Assembly (NCBI RefSeq): GCF_014199615.1
Contig: NZ_JACHOB010000006.1
Coordinates: forward strand, 62,001 to 126,000
Length of the DNA stretch: 64,000 nucleotides
Source of the DNA: Parvularcula dongshanensis
GTDB lineage: Bacteria > Pseudomonadota > Alphaproteobacteria > Caulobacterales > Parvularculaceae
Direction: 5' to 3'
The notes under the pieces were generated by a model that worked only from the letters and a program-made list of their open reading frames with translations, was not told the DNA's origin and did not search any database. This document shows positions 36,520-44,610 of the stretch, piece after piece; the first letter of the stretch is position 1; every line of letters begins with the position of its first letter. The position numbers and the translations under genes are program-made.

Positions 36520-38211
36520 GTGAAGATCGGGCTAGGATCACCGGCTTTGCTGATGTTTGGGCTGACCACGACGTTCGCGACCTGGAGTGCCGCCAACGCT
36601 GTGCAGGACCCGCCCTTCCCGGTCGAGATCGAGGTCGACGCGAGCACCTCGATCGCGCCCGTCGATCCGATCTGGCGCTTCTTCGGGGCGGACGAGCCGA
36701 ACTACGTCTACCGCGAGAACGGCGAGGAGCTGATCGGCGAGCTCGGAGAGCTGCGCCCCGGCGAGGTCTACTTCCGCGCGCACAACCTCCTGACGACGGG
36801 CGACGGGACGGGCAGCCTGAAGTGGGGCTCGACGAACGCCTATACGGAGGATGAGGACGGCAATCCCGTCTACGACTGGACGATCGCGGACCGCATCTTC
36901 GACACCTACCTCGAGCGCGGCGTGAAACCCTACGTCGAGATCGGCTTCATGCCCGAGGCGCTGTCCTCGAAGCCCGAGCCCTACAGGCACAGCTGGGGCG
37001 AGGAGGACGGCACCTTCGAGACCGGCTGGGCCTACCCGCCGACCGACTACGAGAAGTGGGAAGAACTCGTCTATCAGTGGGCGAAGCACTGCGTGGAGCG
37101 GTACGGCCGCGAAGAGGTCGAGAGCTGGTACTGGCAGACCTGGAACGAGCCGAACATCGTCTACTGGCAGGGCACGGACGAAGAGTTCCTGAAGCTCAAC
37201 GACTACGCCGTGGCGGGCCTCCTGCGGGCGCTCCCGACCGCAAGGGTCGCGGGCCCGCACACGGCCGGTGACGGCGGCGACGTGGCGCGGGGCTTCTACG
37301 AGCACGCCTTGCGCGGCGAGAACTACGCGACGGGCGAGACCGGCACGAAGCTCGACGTCCTTGCCTTTCACGCCAAGGGCTCGCCCGAGACCGTGGACGG
37401 CGTCCTGCGTATGGGCATCGGGCACCAGCTCAAGACGATCGACACGGCGTTCAGCCTGATCGAGGAGTTCCCCGAGATCTCGGACAAGCCGATCGTGATC
37501 GGCGAGTCCGACCCCGAAGGCTGCGCGGCCTGTCAGGGCGAAGACGTCCAGTACCGCAACGGCACCATGTACTCGTCCTACACCGCCGCCGTCTTCGCGC
37601 GGAAGCACGAACTGGCGCGGCGGCACGATGTGGACCTCGAAGGCGCCCTCACCTGGGCCTTCACCTTCGAAGACCAGCCGATCTTCGCTGGCTTCCGCAG
37701 CCTTGCCACCCACGGGATCGACAAGCCGGTCCTGAACGTCTTCCGCATGTTCTCGATGATGTCCGGGGACGAAGTTCAGACCCAGTCGAGCGGCGCGGTT
37801 CCGCTCGACGCGATCATGGCGGACGGGGTGCGCGAAGAGCCCGACGTCGCCGCCTACGCCGCGCGCGACGGGAACACCGTGACCGCCATGGTCTGGCACT
37901 ATCACGACGACATGGTGGACGGTCCAGACGCTGCGGTGACCCTCACCTTCGAAGGGCTACCGGCAAAAGCCGAGGGCGCGACGCTCAAGCACTACCGGAT
38001 CGACGAGGAGCACAGCAACGCTTTCGCCGCGTGGCAGCGAATGGGCTCTCCGGCCGAGCCGACGGCAGCGCAGACGGGCGCCCTCGAAGAAGCTTCCGGC
38101 CTGAGCGCGCTCGGTGAACCTGAGCAGGTCGCGGTCGAGAACGGTAAGGCGGTGGTCGACTTCACCCTGCCGAGGCGCGGCGTATCGCTTCTGGTGCTGG
38201 AGGCGGACTGA
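36520..38211 (+). CDS. Secreted glycoside hydrolase family 39-like protein
   Basis: A 563-residue exported enzyme: signal peptide ending about SAANA (residue 27), then a TIM barrel of the GH39 (beta-xylosidase / iduronidase) type. The acid/base Glu is in WYWQTWNEPNIVYWQGT (about 205) and the nucleophile is probably the Glu of VIGESDPEG (about 330). A C-terminal beta domain follows. It begins at GTG 36520 with AGGAGG seven bases upstream. No transporter or regulator for sugar uptake is adjacent, so the substrate, perhaps a plant or algal glycan, is unknown. Confidence 0.85.
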   Translation: MKIGLGSPALLMFGLTTTFATWSAANAVQDPPFPVEIEVDASTSIAPVDPIWRFFGADEPNYVYRENGEELIGELGELRPGEVYFRAHNLLTTGDGTGSLKWGSTNAYTEDEDGNPVYDWTIADRIFDTYLERGVKPYVEIGFMPEALSSKPEPYRHSWGEEDGTFETGWAYPPTDYEKWEELVYQWAKHCVERYGREEVESWYWQTWNEPNIVYWQGTDEEFLKLNDYAVAGLLRALPTARVAGPHTAGDGGDVARGFYEHALRGENYATGETGTKLDVLAFHAKGSPETVDGVLRMGIGHQLKTIDTAFSLIEEFPEISDKPIVIGESDPEGCAACQGEDVQYRNGTMYSSYTAAVFARKHELARRHDVDLEGALTWAFTFEDQPIFAGFRSLATHGIDKPVLNVFRMFSMMSGDEVQTQSSGAVPLDAIMADGVREEPDVAAYAARDGNTVTAMVWHYHDDMVDGPDAAVTLTFEGLPAKAEGATLKHYRIDEEHSNAFAAWQRMGSPAEPTAAQTGALEEASGLSALGEPEQVAVENGKAVVDFTLPRRGVSLLVLEAD

Positions 38212-38230
38212 CCGGTACCGCCCCCGCGCC

Positions 38231-39997
38231 TTATCGGTTCCGCCGTTCTTCCCCCACCGCCGCGAAGGGCGCCAGCATCTCGTCCTTCTTGGCGAAGATG
38301 TCGCCGTCCTTCTGCGCGAAGAGGCGGGCCCGGTCGCGTTCGCGGAACTCGTCGATCACGTCGTCGATGAGGCGTTCCGTGTGCCCGGTAAGGTCGAGTG
38401 TGATCCGCGCCGTCTTTAGCGCCGATTCAAGCGTGTCGCGAATGACCGCGTCCGCCCCGGTCCGCAGGAGCTCGAGCGCGGCCATCCGGTCGTAGGCGCG
38501 AAGGACGATGCGAAGATCGGGCGCCTCCTCCTTCAGCGCCTCGACGGCGCGGCTCACCCGCTTGGTGTCCTTCACCGCGAAGATGATCGCGTCCGCTCGC
38601 AACGCGCCCGCCTGGCGAAGCAGCGAGAGGTCCGTGCCGTCCCCGTAGTAGACTTCGTGTCCGTAGGCCCGTGCCGCTTCGATCCGCCTCGGGTCGGTGT
38701 CCACCGCCGTCAGGCTGACGCGGCTGCCGATCAGGACCTGCGCGATGATCTGTCCGAACCGGCCGAAGCCGACGAGGACGACCCGGCGGCTCTCCTCGGG
38801 CAGGCTCGGGAAGCCGTCCGTATCGACCGGCGCTTCGCGATGAGTGCGGGCGATCACGAGGAGGAGGAGCGGCGTCGCCACCATGGACAACGTGACGACG
38901 GCCGCAGCCAGAGTCGCGAACTCGGAGCTGAAGAGGCCCCTTCCCGCTCCGAGGCTGAAGACGACGAAGGCGAACTCGCCGCCCTGACTGAGGATCGCGG
39001 CGACGCGAAGCCGGTCGAACGGTTCGAGCGCCGTCAACCGGCAGACGAGCCAGAGGACACCGCCCTTGAGCGCGACGAGGCCGATCGTCGCCACCAAGAT
39101 GACCAACCACTCCCGCGCCAGGATTTCGAGATCCAGCTGCATGCCGACGCCGATGAAGAAGAGCCCGAGCAGCAGCTCCCGGAAAGGTTCGATGTCGGCC
39201 TCGATGCGGTGGCGGTAGCTCGACTCCGCGAGCAGCACGCCCGCCAGGAAGGCGCCGAGCGCCATGGACAGGCCGGCCGCCGACACGAGCAACGCCACGC
39301 CCGCCACCGCGAACAGCGCGGCAGCGGCGAAGGCCTCCCGACTGCCCGCACTGGCGATCAGGCGAAAGAACGGGTCGAGCACGAACCGGCCGATGAGGAT
39401 CACGCCGACGACGGTGACTGCAGCCAACAGGATCGCGCTCGGCGAGAACGCGACCTCCCCGCCCTGCGCACCGGCGAAGATCGGAATCGCCGCGAGCAGG
39501 GGGATGACAGCGAGGTCCTGGAAGAGAAGGACGGAGAAGGCGCGCCTGCCGTAGGGGGTGGCCAGTTCACGCCGCTCTTCGAGAAGGCTGAGCACGAACG
39601 CGGTCGAGGAACAGGCGAAGGCGAAGCCTGCGATCAACCCAGGGGCAAGGTCGAGGCCGAACACGAGCGTCAACGCCGCCGCGACGAGCGCGCCCGTAAC
39701 CCCCATCTGCAAGACGCCGAGCCCGAAGATCGTCCTGCGCATCTCCCACAGACGCGGCAGGCTGAGCTCCAGTCCGATGACGAAGAGGAAGAGGACGACC
39801 CCGAACTCCGCGACGCCGAACACGTCCTCCTCGTGCCGGAGGAGACCGAGCCCGTCCGGGCCGAGGACGAGCCCCGCCGCAAGGAAACCGATGACGGTGC
39901 CGAGCTTCAGCCGCTTGAACAGCGGCACGGCGACGGCCGTCGCGCCGAGATAGGTCGCCGCTTGGACGAGGAAGTCTGTGTTCGCGGGACCGGCCAT
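38231..39997 (-). CDS. CPA2 family monovalent cation:proton antiporter (KefB/KefC-like)
   Basis: A 588-residue inner-membrane protein with about 12 hydrophobic segments (residues 1-385) followed by a cytoplasmic TrkA-N Rossmann domain with VVLVGFGRFGQIIAQVL (about 408). Transport motifs include GFLAAGLVLGPDGLGLL, FLFVIGLELSLPRLW and LLFQDLAVIPLLA. It should exchange K+ or Na+ for protons. No ancillary KefF/KefG gene is next to it, so glutathione-gated behaviour is not implied. Confidence 0.92.
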   Translation of the reverse strand: MAGPANTDFLVQAATYLGATAVAVPLFKRLKLGTVIGFLAAGLVLGPDGLGLLRHEEDVFGVAEFGVVLFLFVIGLELSLPRLWEMRRTIFGLGVLQMGVTGALVAAALTLVFGLDLAPGLIAGFAFACSSTAFVLSLLEERRELATPYGRRAFSVLLFQDLAVIPLLAAIPIFAGAQGGEVAFSPSAILLAAVTVVGVILIGRFVLDPFFRLIASAGSREAFAAAALFAVAGVALLVSAAGLSMALGAFLAGVLLAESSYRHRIEADIEPFRELLLGLFFIGVGMQLDLEILAREWLVILVATIGLVALKGGVLWLVCRLTALEPFDRLRVAAILSQGGEFAFVVFSLGAGRGLFSSEFATLAAAVVTLSMVATPLLLLVIARTHREAPVDTDGFPSLPEESRRVVLVGFGRFGQIIAQVLIGSRVSLTAVDTDPRRIEAARAYGHEVYYGDGTDLSLLRQAGALRADAIIFAVKDTKRVSRAVEALKEEAPDLRIVLRAYDRMAALELLRTGADAVIRDTLESALKTARITLDLTGHTERLIDDVIDEFRERDRARLFAQKDGDIFAKKDEMLAPFAAVGEERRNR

Positions 39998-40042
39998 GAC
40001 GATTGTCTTAAAAGACCGACGCGGCCCTGTCGCGGCGGGTAC

Positions 40043-41335
40043 TCAGCCCTCGAAGCGAACGCCGAGCCCCTCCATCAGAGACCGGAAGCTCGGAAAGGAC
40101 GTGTCGATCGGGGCGGGATCGTCGATCGCGACGGGGCTGTGCGCAGCCGAGCCGAGCACGAGCGCGGCCATCGCGATCCGGTGGTCATGCAGCGTCGCGA
40201 CCGTACCGCCGCCGGGCACGGTGCCGCCCTCGATCTTCAGCCAGTCCTCTCCCGCCTCGCAGGGTACGCCGTTCGCCTGCAGAAGGGCGAGCGTCGCCGC
40301 GAGCCGATCGGACTCCTTCACGCGGAGCTCTTCTAGGCCCTCGATACGCGTGATTCCCTCCGCGAAGGCAGCGGCAACGGCGAGGATCGGGATCTCGTCC
40401 ACCATGTCCGGCACCTGCTCGGGCATGACGTGCACCGCCCGCAGCGGGCTCGATCGGACCGCGAGGTCGCAGACGGTCTCGCCGCCGACGTCACGCTCGT
40501 TTCGGCGTTCGAACCGGGCACCCATCGAGACGAGGACGTCGAGAAGGCCGGTCCGGCGCGGGTTGGTCATGACCCCCGGGATCGTCACCTCCGCCCCCTC
40601 GCCGATCAGCGCCGCGACGATGGGGAAGGCCGCGGAGGAAGGGTCGGCCGGCACGGTCACGGGACAGGCCCGCAGGCGCTGACCACCCTCGACGCTGACG
40701 CGCAGTCCTGCCTCCATCGGCTCGATACCGATGTGAACGCCGAAGGCGCGCAGCATCCGCTCGGTGTGGTCGCGGGTCGGCACGGGCTCTTCGACCGTGG
40801 TGACGCCCTCGGCGCCGAGACCTGCGAGGAGGACGGCGGACTTCACCTGCGCCGAGGGCTTCGGCAGTCGGTAGGTGATGCCGGAAAGCCTTCCGCCCGC
40901 GAGGGAGACCGGCAGCTGCCCGCCCCGCGTCACGGCCTGCGCGCCCATGCGGACCAGCGGATCGGTGATCCGCGCCATCGGACGTCCGCGAAGCGAGGCG
41001 TCGCCCGTGAAGGTGCAGGGCAGCTGCCGTCCGGCGGCGAGCCCCATCAGGAGGCGCGCGCCAGTCCCGGCATTGCCCATGTAGAGCGCCCGGCTCGGCG
41101 CCGCCCAATCGCCTCCGCGAACGCGCCAGGTGCGTTCGTCGCGCTCGATCTCGGCCCCGAAGGCTCGGAGCGCCGCGGCGGTGCGCAAGACGTCGTCGGC
41201 CTCGAGCAGCCCCTCGACGATGGTCTCGCCCTCGGCCACCGCGCCGAGCATCAAAGCCCTGTGCGAGATCGACTTGTCGCCGGGAACGCGCGCGATCCCC
41301 CGCAGCGGTCCCGACGGGTGTGCGGTCAGCGTCAT
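40043..41335 (-). CDS. aroA: 3-phosphoshikimate 1-carboxyvinyltransferase (EPSP synthase, class II-like)
   Basis: Adds enolpyruvate from PEP to shikimate 3-phosphate in aromatic amino acid synthesis. The 430-residue product has RVPGDKSISHRALMLGA (about 15), GNAGTGARLLMGLAAG (about 87), GRPMARITDPL, SAQVKSAVLLAGL, RDHTERML, GLEELRVKESDRL (about 335) and DHRIAMAALV (about 385). These resemble the alphaproteobacterial class II (Agrobacterium CP4-like) branch, but the PEP-site loop reads GNAGTG where CP4 has GNAATG. No other shikimate genes are adjacent. Confidence 0.96.
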   Translation of the reverse strand: MTLTAHPSGPLRGIARVPGDKSISHRALMLGAVAEGETIVEGLLEADDVLRTAAALRAFGAEIERDERTWRVRGGDWAAPSRALYMGNAGTGARLLMGLAAGRQLPCTFTGDASLRGRPMARITDPLVRMGAQAVTRGGQLPVSLAGGRLSGITYRLPKPSAQVKSAVLLAGLGAEGVTTVEEPVPTRDHTERMLRAFGVHIGIEPMEAGLRVSVEGGQRLRACPVTVPADPSSAAFPIVAALIGEGAEVTIPGVMTNPRRTGLLDVLVSMGARFERRNERDVGGETVCDLAVRSSPLRAVHVMPEQVPDMVDEIPILAVAAAFAEGITRIEGLEELRVKESDRLAATLALLQANGVPCEAGEDWLKIEGGTVPGGGTVATLHDHRIAMAALVLGSAAHSPVAIDDPAPIDTSFPSFRSLMEGLGVRFEG

Positions 41336-41460
41336 CTTTTGCGTCCCCTCGCCTGCCCGGCCTTACGTTCTGTGGCAGGCGTCCCGCCCTCTTGCAACCG
41401 CCGCCCGCGCGCGGCAGACCCGCCTGAACCCTGCACCAGCAAGAACATTCAAGGACCCCC

Positions 41461-41949
41461 GTGGCAAACGAAGAGCTTGGCACCAAACGCGACTGCCCCA
41501 ACTGCGGGGCGCGCTTCTACGACCTCAACAAGGACCCTGCCCACTGTCCCAAGTGCGGCGAGGAGTTCACGCCCGAAGCCCTGTTGAAGCCGCGCCGGAT
41601 GCGGCCGCAGGAAGAAACGGCCCGGGCCAAGGCGTCGAAGGACACCGAGGCCGACGAGGACGAGGATGAAGACGACGAGGACGAGGACGACATCCCGGCG
41701 GACGAGCGGGAGACGAGCCTCGACGAGGTCGATGAGGACGAAGAACCCGCCCAGTCCAAGCGGAAGAAGAGCCTCGACGAGGACGACGAGGAAGAAGACG
41801 ACGAGGACAATGAGAACCTCGGCGATGACGACATCGGCGACGACGACATCGACATCGAAGAAGACGACGACGTCACCGTCCTCAGCGACGACGACGACGA
41901 GGACTTCAGCGGCGTCGTGACCGGCAGCGACGAAGAGGAGGAGCGCTGA
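41461..41949 (+). CDS. TIGR02300 family (FYDLNK) zinc-ribbon protein with acidic tail
   Basis: A 162-residue alphaproteobacterial protein of unknown function. The N-terminus LGTKRDCPNCGARFYDLNK with HCPKCGEEF gives two CxxC pairs of a zinc ribbon. The remaining 110 residues are almost entirely Asp and Glu with short basic KRKKS inserts, repeated twice (around 70 and 100). It starts with GTG 41461. It is divergent from aroA, 125 bases away, as the only gene on its side until the MAPEG gene. Confidence 0.88.
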   Translation: MANEELGTKRDCPNCGARFYDLNKDPAHCPKCGEEFTPEALLKPRRMRPQEETARAKASKDTEADEDEDEDDEDEDDIPADERETSLDEVDEDEEPAQSKRKKSLDEDDEEEDDEDNENLGDDDIGDDDIDIEEDDDVTVLSDDDDEDFSGVVTGSDEEEER

Positions 41950-42041
41950 GCGCTTCGCTTCCCCGCATGCGGCGGTTCCCGCCGCGCGCCGCGCTTGGGC
42001 CTTCGGGCGAACCCCGTTAGGGGATCGCTCCGGAGGCGCCC

Positions 42042-42533
42042 ATGTACTCGATCTTTCTGCCCGTCCTCATTCAGGTCGGCCTGTCCCTCACCCTCCTCTT
42101 CGTCCTGCCGACGAAGAGGATGCGAGACCTCAAGTCGGACCCGGCCCTCGCGGAGCGCGCGCGGACCGACACGGGCGTCTATGCCGAGGACGCGAAGCGG
42201 TTGGCTTCGAGCTACTCGAACCAGTTCGAGTTGCCGGTCCTCTTCTACGTCGGCGCGGTCTTCGCGATCCTGTTCGGCCTGACCAACTGGTGGACCGGGC
42301 TCCTCGCCTGGCTCTTCGTCGCCTCGCGGATCGGTCACGCCGTCATTCACAACACGAACAACAACCTGCGTCACCGCTTCTACGCCTTCGCGGTCGGCCC
42401 CTTCGTCCTCGCGATCTTCTGGCTCACCATCGCCTTCGAGGCGCGCGGCAGCCTGATCTTCGACATGAAGGCGAACGAACTCGCGCGCGAAGCGCAGCAA
42501 GACTTCTCCGAAGAGATCGGCCTCGTCCCATGA
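42042..42533 (+). CDS. MAPEG family membrane protein
   Basis: A 163-residue protein with four probable membrane helices and family features: a charged loop after helix 1, FELPVLFYVGAVFAILFGL in helix 2, and SRIGHAVIHNTNNNLRHRFYAF. The last resembles the glutathione-site region of MAPEG enzymes. Catalytic activity is unknown. A GGAGG precedes the ATG. Its TGA overlaps the xthA ATG (ATGA), so they are co-translated. Confidence 0.85.
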   Translation: MYSIFLPVLIQVGLSLTLLFVLPTKRMRDLKSDPALAERARTDTGVYAEDAKRLASSYSNQFELPVLFYVGAVFAILFGLTNWWTGLLAWLFVASRIGHAVIHNTNNNLRHRFYAFAVGPFVLAIFWLTIAFEARGSLIFDMKANELAREAQQDFSEEIGLVP

Positions 42534-43324
42534 AGATCGCGAGTTGGAACGTGAACTCCGTCGGCGCGCGCCTGCCGCGCGTCCTCGACTGGTTCTCCGA
42601 GGCGCGGCCCGACGTCTGCGTCCTGCAGGAGATCAAGTGCGTAGACGAGAAGTTCCCGGCCGAAGCCTTCGAAGACCTAGGCTACGACGTGCACGTCCAC
42701 GGCCAGAAGACCTATAACGGCGTCGCCCTCCTCTCGCGCCACCCGGTCGAGGACGTGCGTCGCGGCCTGCCGGAGTACGAGGACGAGCACTCGCGCTACA
42801 TCGAGGCGCTGATCGTGCCGGAGGATGCCGCGCCCTTGCGTGTCGGCGGCCTCTACCTGCCGAACGGCAACCCTGCGCCCGGGCCGAAATACGACTACAA
42901 GCTCGCCTGGATGGAAGCGCTCGAGGCGCATGCGAAGCGCCTGCTGGCGACCGAAGAGGCCTTCGCCCTCGGCGGCGACTACAACGTCATTCCGAACGAG
43001 AGCGGCGTCTACGACCCCTCTCGGTGGTTGGGCGACGCCCTCTTCCGGATCGAGTCGCGCCAGGCCTACCGCCGTATTCTCAACCTCGGCCTGACCGATG
43101 CGCTGCCGCAGTTGATGGGCGAGCCCTACTACACCTTCTGGGACTATCAGCGCGGCGCCTGGGACAAGAACAACGGCCTCAGGATCGACCACTGGCTTCT
43201 CAGTCCGCAGGCGGCGGACAGGCTCGAAGCGGGCGGCGTCGACGCGGGCGTGCGCGACCCGAACACGGGCAGTCCCGAGGCCAAGCCGTCAGATCACGTG
43301 CCGGTCTGGGTGGAGATCGCCTAG
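42530..43324 (+). CDS. xthA: Exodeoxyribonuclease III
   Basis: AP endonuclease and 3'-5' exonuclease of base-excision repair. The 264-residue product has KIASWNVNSVGARLPRVLDW, the catalytic Glu in VLQEIKC (about 33), GLYLPNG, GGDYNVIPNE (Asp-Asn pair about 150), RIDHWLLS and the terminal KPSDHVPVWVEI (catalytic His). It starts in an ATGA overlap with the MAPEG gene; the longer in-frame opening at 42290 lies inside that gene and is not used. Confidence 0.96.
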   Translation: MKIASWNVNSVGARLPRVLDWFSEARPDVCVLQEIKCVDEKFPAEAFEDLGYDVHVHGQKTYNGVALLSRHPVEDVRRGLPEYEDEHSRYIEALIVPEDAAPLRVGGLYLPNGNPAPGPKYDYKLAWMEALEAHAKRLLATEEAFALGGDYNVIPNESGVYDPSRWLGDALFRIESRQAYRRILNLGLTDALPQLMGEPYYTFWDYQRGAWDKNNGLRIDHWLLSPQAADRLEAGGVDAGVRDPNTGSPEAKPSDHVPVWVEIA

Positions 43325-43362
43325 GACTGGTCAGGTCCGCTCCTCCTGCTACACCCGTGTTC

Positions 43363-44463
43363 ATGAAATGGTCCCCCCAACAGGACGAGGCGCTGAAGGC
43401 CGCCTCGCGCTGGCTCTCCAACCGCGACAGCCAGGTCTTCCGCCTGTTCGGCTTCGCAGGCACCGGTAAGACGACGCTGGCGCAGCACCTGGCCGAAGGC
43501 GTCGACGGCGAGGTGCGCTACGCCGCCTTCACCGGCAAGGCCGCCCACGTCATGCGGCAGCGCGGCTGTCAGGGCGCGCAGACGATCCACTCCCTCATCT
43601 ACCGCCCCGCCAAGACCGAGGAGGACGAGGAGGGGGACGAACAGCCCATGTTCACGATCCGCCGCGACGCACCGGCGGGCGAGGCGGCGCTCATCATCAT
43701 CGACGAGTGCTCCATGGTTGACGAGGAGCTGGGGCGCGACCTCCTTTCCTTCGGCGCGCCGGTCCTCGTGCTCGGCGACCCCGCCCAGTTGCCCCCCGTG
43801 AAGGGCGGCGGCTACTTCACCGAGGCCGAGCCCGACGTGATGCTGACCGAGGTCCACCGGCAGGCCGCGGACAACCCCATCGTCCGCCTCTCCATGCAGA
43901 TCCGCGAGGGCGAGGTGCCGGACTACGGCGACTGGGGCGAGGCGAAGGTCATCCGCAAGGCGGACCTCGACCCGCAGGCGGTGATGGACGCCGACCAGGT
44001 GCTCGTAGGGACGAACCGCAACCGCAAGCGCTACAACGACCGGATGCGCGAGCGGCTGAACTTCGACGGCGACAGCCCGTGGGTCGGCGAACGCCTCGTC
44101 TGCCTGCGGAACAACAAGCAGAAGGGCCTCCTCAACGGCTCCATGTGGACGGTGAAACAGCGGCACGGAAAGAAGAAGGGCATGCTGAGCCTGACCCTCC
44201 TGCCCGAGGACGAGGGCCGCTCGGTCAAGGTCTCGGTACTGCCGGAGTTCTTCACCGGCGAGGCGGAGAACCTTCCTTGGCCCAAACGCCGCCGCTCGGA
44301 CGAGTTCGACTACGGCTACGCGCTTACGGTGCACAAGGCGCAGGGCTCGCAGTGGGACGAGGTCGTGCTCTTCGACGAGAGCTTCGCGTTCCGCGAGCAC
44401 AAGATGGCGTGGCTCTATACGGGCGTGACGCGTGCGGCGGAGCGCCTGACGGTGGTGAGGTAG
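43363..44463 (+). CDS. Dda/RecD-like ATP-dependent DNA helicase (SF1)
   Basis: A 366-residue single-motor SF1 helicase. Motif I FGFAGTGKTTLAQ (about 28), motif II IIIDECSMVDEE (about 106), motif III LVLGDPAQLPPVKGGGYF (about 130), then an insertion with SH3-like character (around SMWTVKQRHGKKKG) and the C-terminal UvrD_C_2 motif DYGYALTVHKAQGSQWDEV (about 308) and YTGVTRAAERL. The compact size resembles phage Dda or RecD2 cores without extra domains. It probably unwinds DNA at replication or repair intermediates. It lies 39 bases after xthA. Confidence 0.88.
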   Translation: MKWSPQQDEALKAASRWLSNRDSQVFRLFGFAGTGKTTLAQHLAEGVDGEVRYAAFTGKAAHVMRQRGCQGAQTIHSLIYRPAKTEEDEEGDEQPMFTIRRDAPAGEAALIIIDECSMVDEELGRDLLSFGAPVLVLGDPAQLPPVKGGGYFTEAEPDVMLTEVHRQAADNPIVRLSMQIREGEVPDYGDWGEAKVIRKADLDPQAVMDADQVLVGTNRNRKRYNDRMRERLNFDGDSPWVGERLVCLRNNKQKGLLNGSMWTVKQRHGKKKGMLSLTLLPEDEGRSVKVSVLPEFFTGEAENLPWPKRRRSDEFDYGYALTVHKAQGSQWDEVVLFDESFAFREHKMAWLYTGVTRAAERLTVVR

Positions 44464-44467
44464 CACC

Positions 44468-44520
44468 GTACCCCACCTCTCCCTATGGGAGAGGTCCAAA
44501 TCAACGATTTGGGGTGAGGG
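44468..44520 (+). repeat. REP-like palindromic repeat, left copy
   Basis: This 53-base unit contains two hairpins: CCTCTCCC-TA-TGGGAGAGG (near 44475-44494) and CCAAATC-AAC-GATTTGG (44495-44511), ending in GGGTGAGGG. The same layout occurs inverted 32 bases away. It lies between two convergent genes. Confidence 0.75.
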
Positions 44521-44551
44521 CCAACAGCGCTCGCGATTAGCCGAACCGCCG

Positions 44552-44604
44552 TCCCCTCACCCGGCATTGAAGATGCCGATCTCTTCCGAGGGAGAGGTGA
44601 TACC
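44552..44604 (-). repeat. REP-like palindromic repeat, right (inverted) copy
   Basis: Inverted relative of the left copy. On the minus strand it reads CACCTCTCCC with a CTCCCTCGGAAGAG hairpin, then the hairpin GGCAT-CTTCA-ATGCC, then GGGTGAGGGG. The inner stem differs in sequence from the left copy (CCAAATC/GATTTGG) but still pairs, which points to conserved structure. Confidence 0.75.
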
Positions 44605-44610
44605 CACGGC

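Noticed and set aside
41640-41945. Repetitive GAC/GAG tract that could be a DNA repeat array
   Set aside because: It is the Asp/Glu-rich tail of the TIGR02300 protein; codons vary and the frame is intact, so protein composition explains it.
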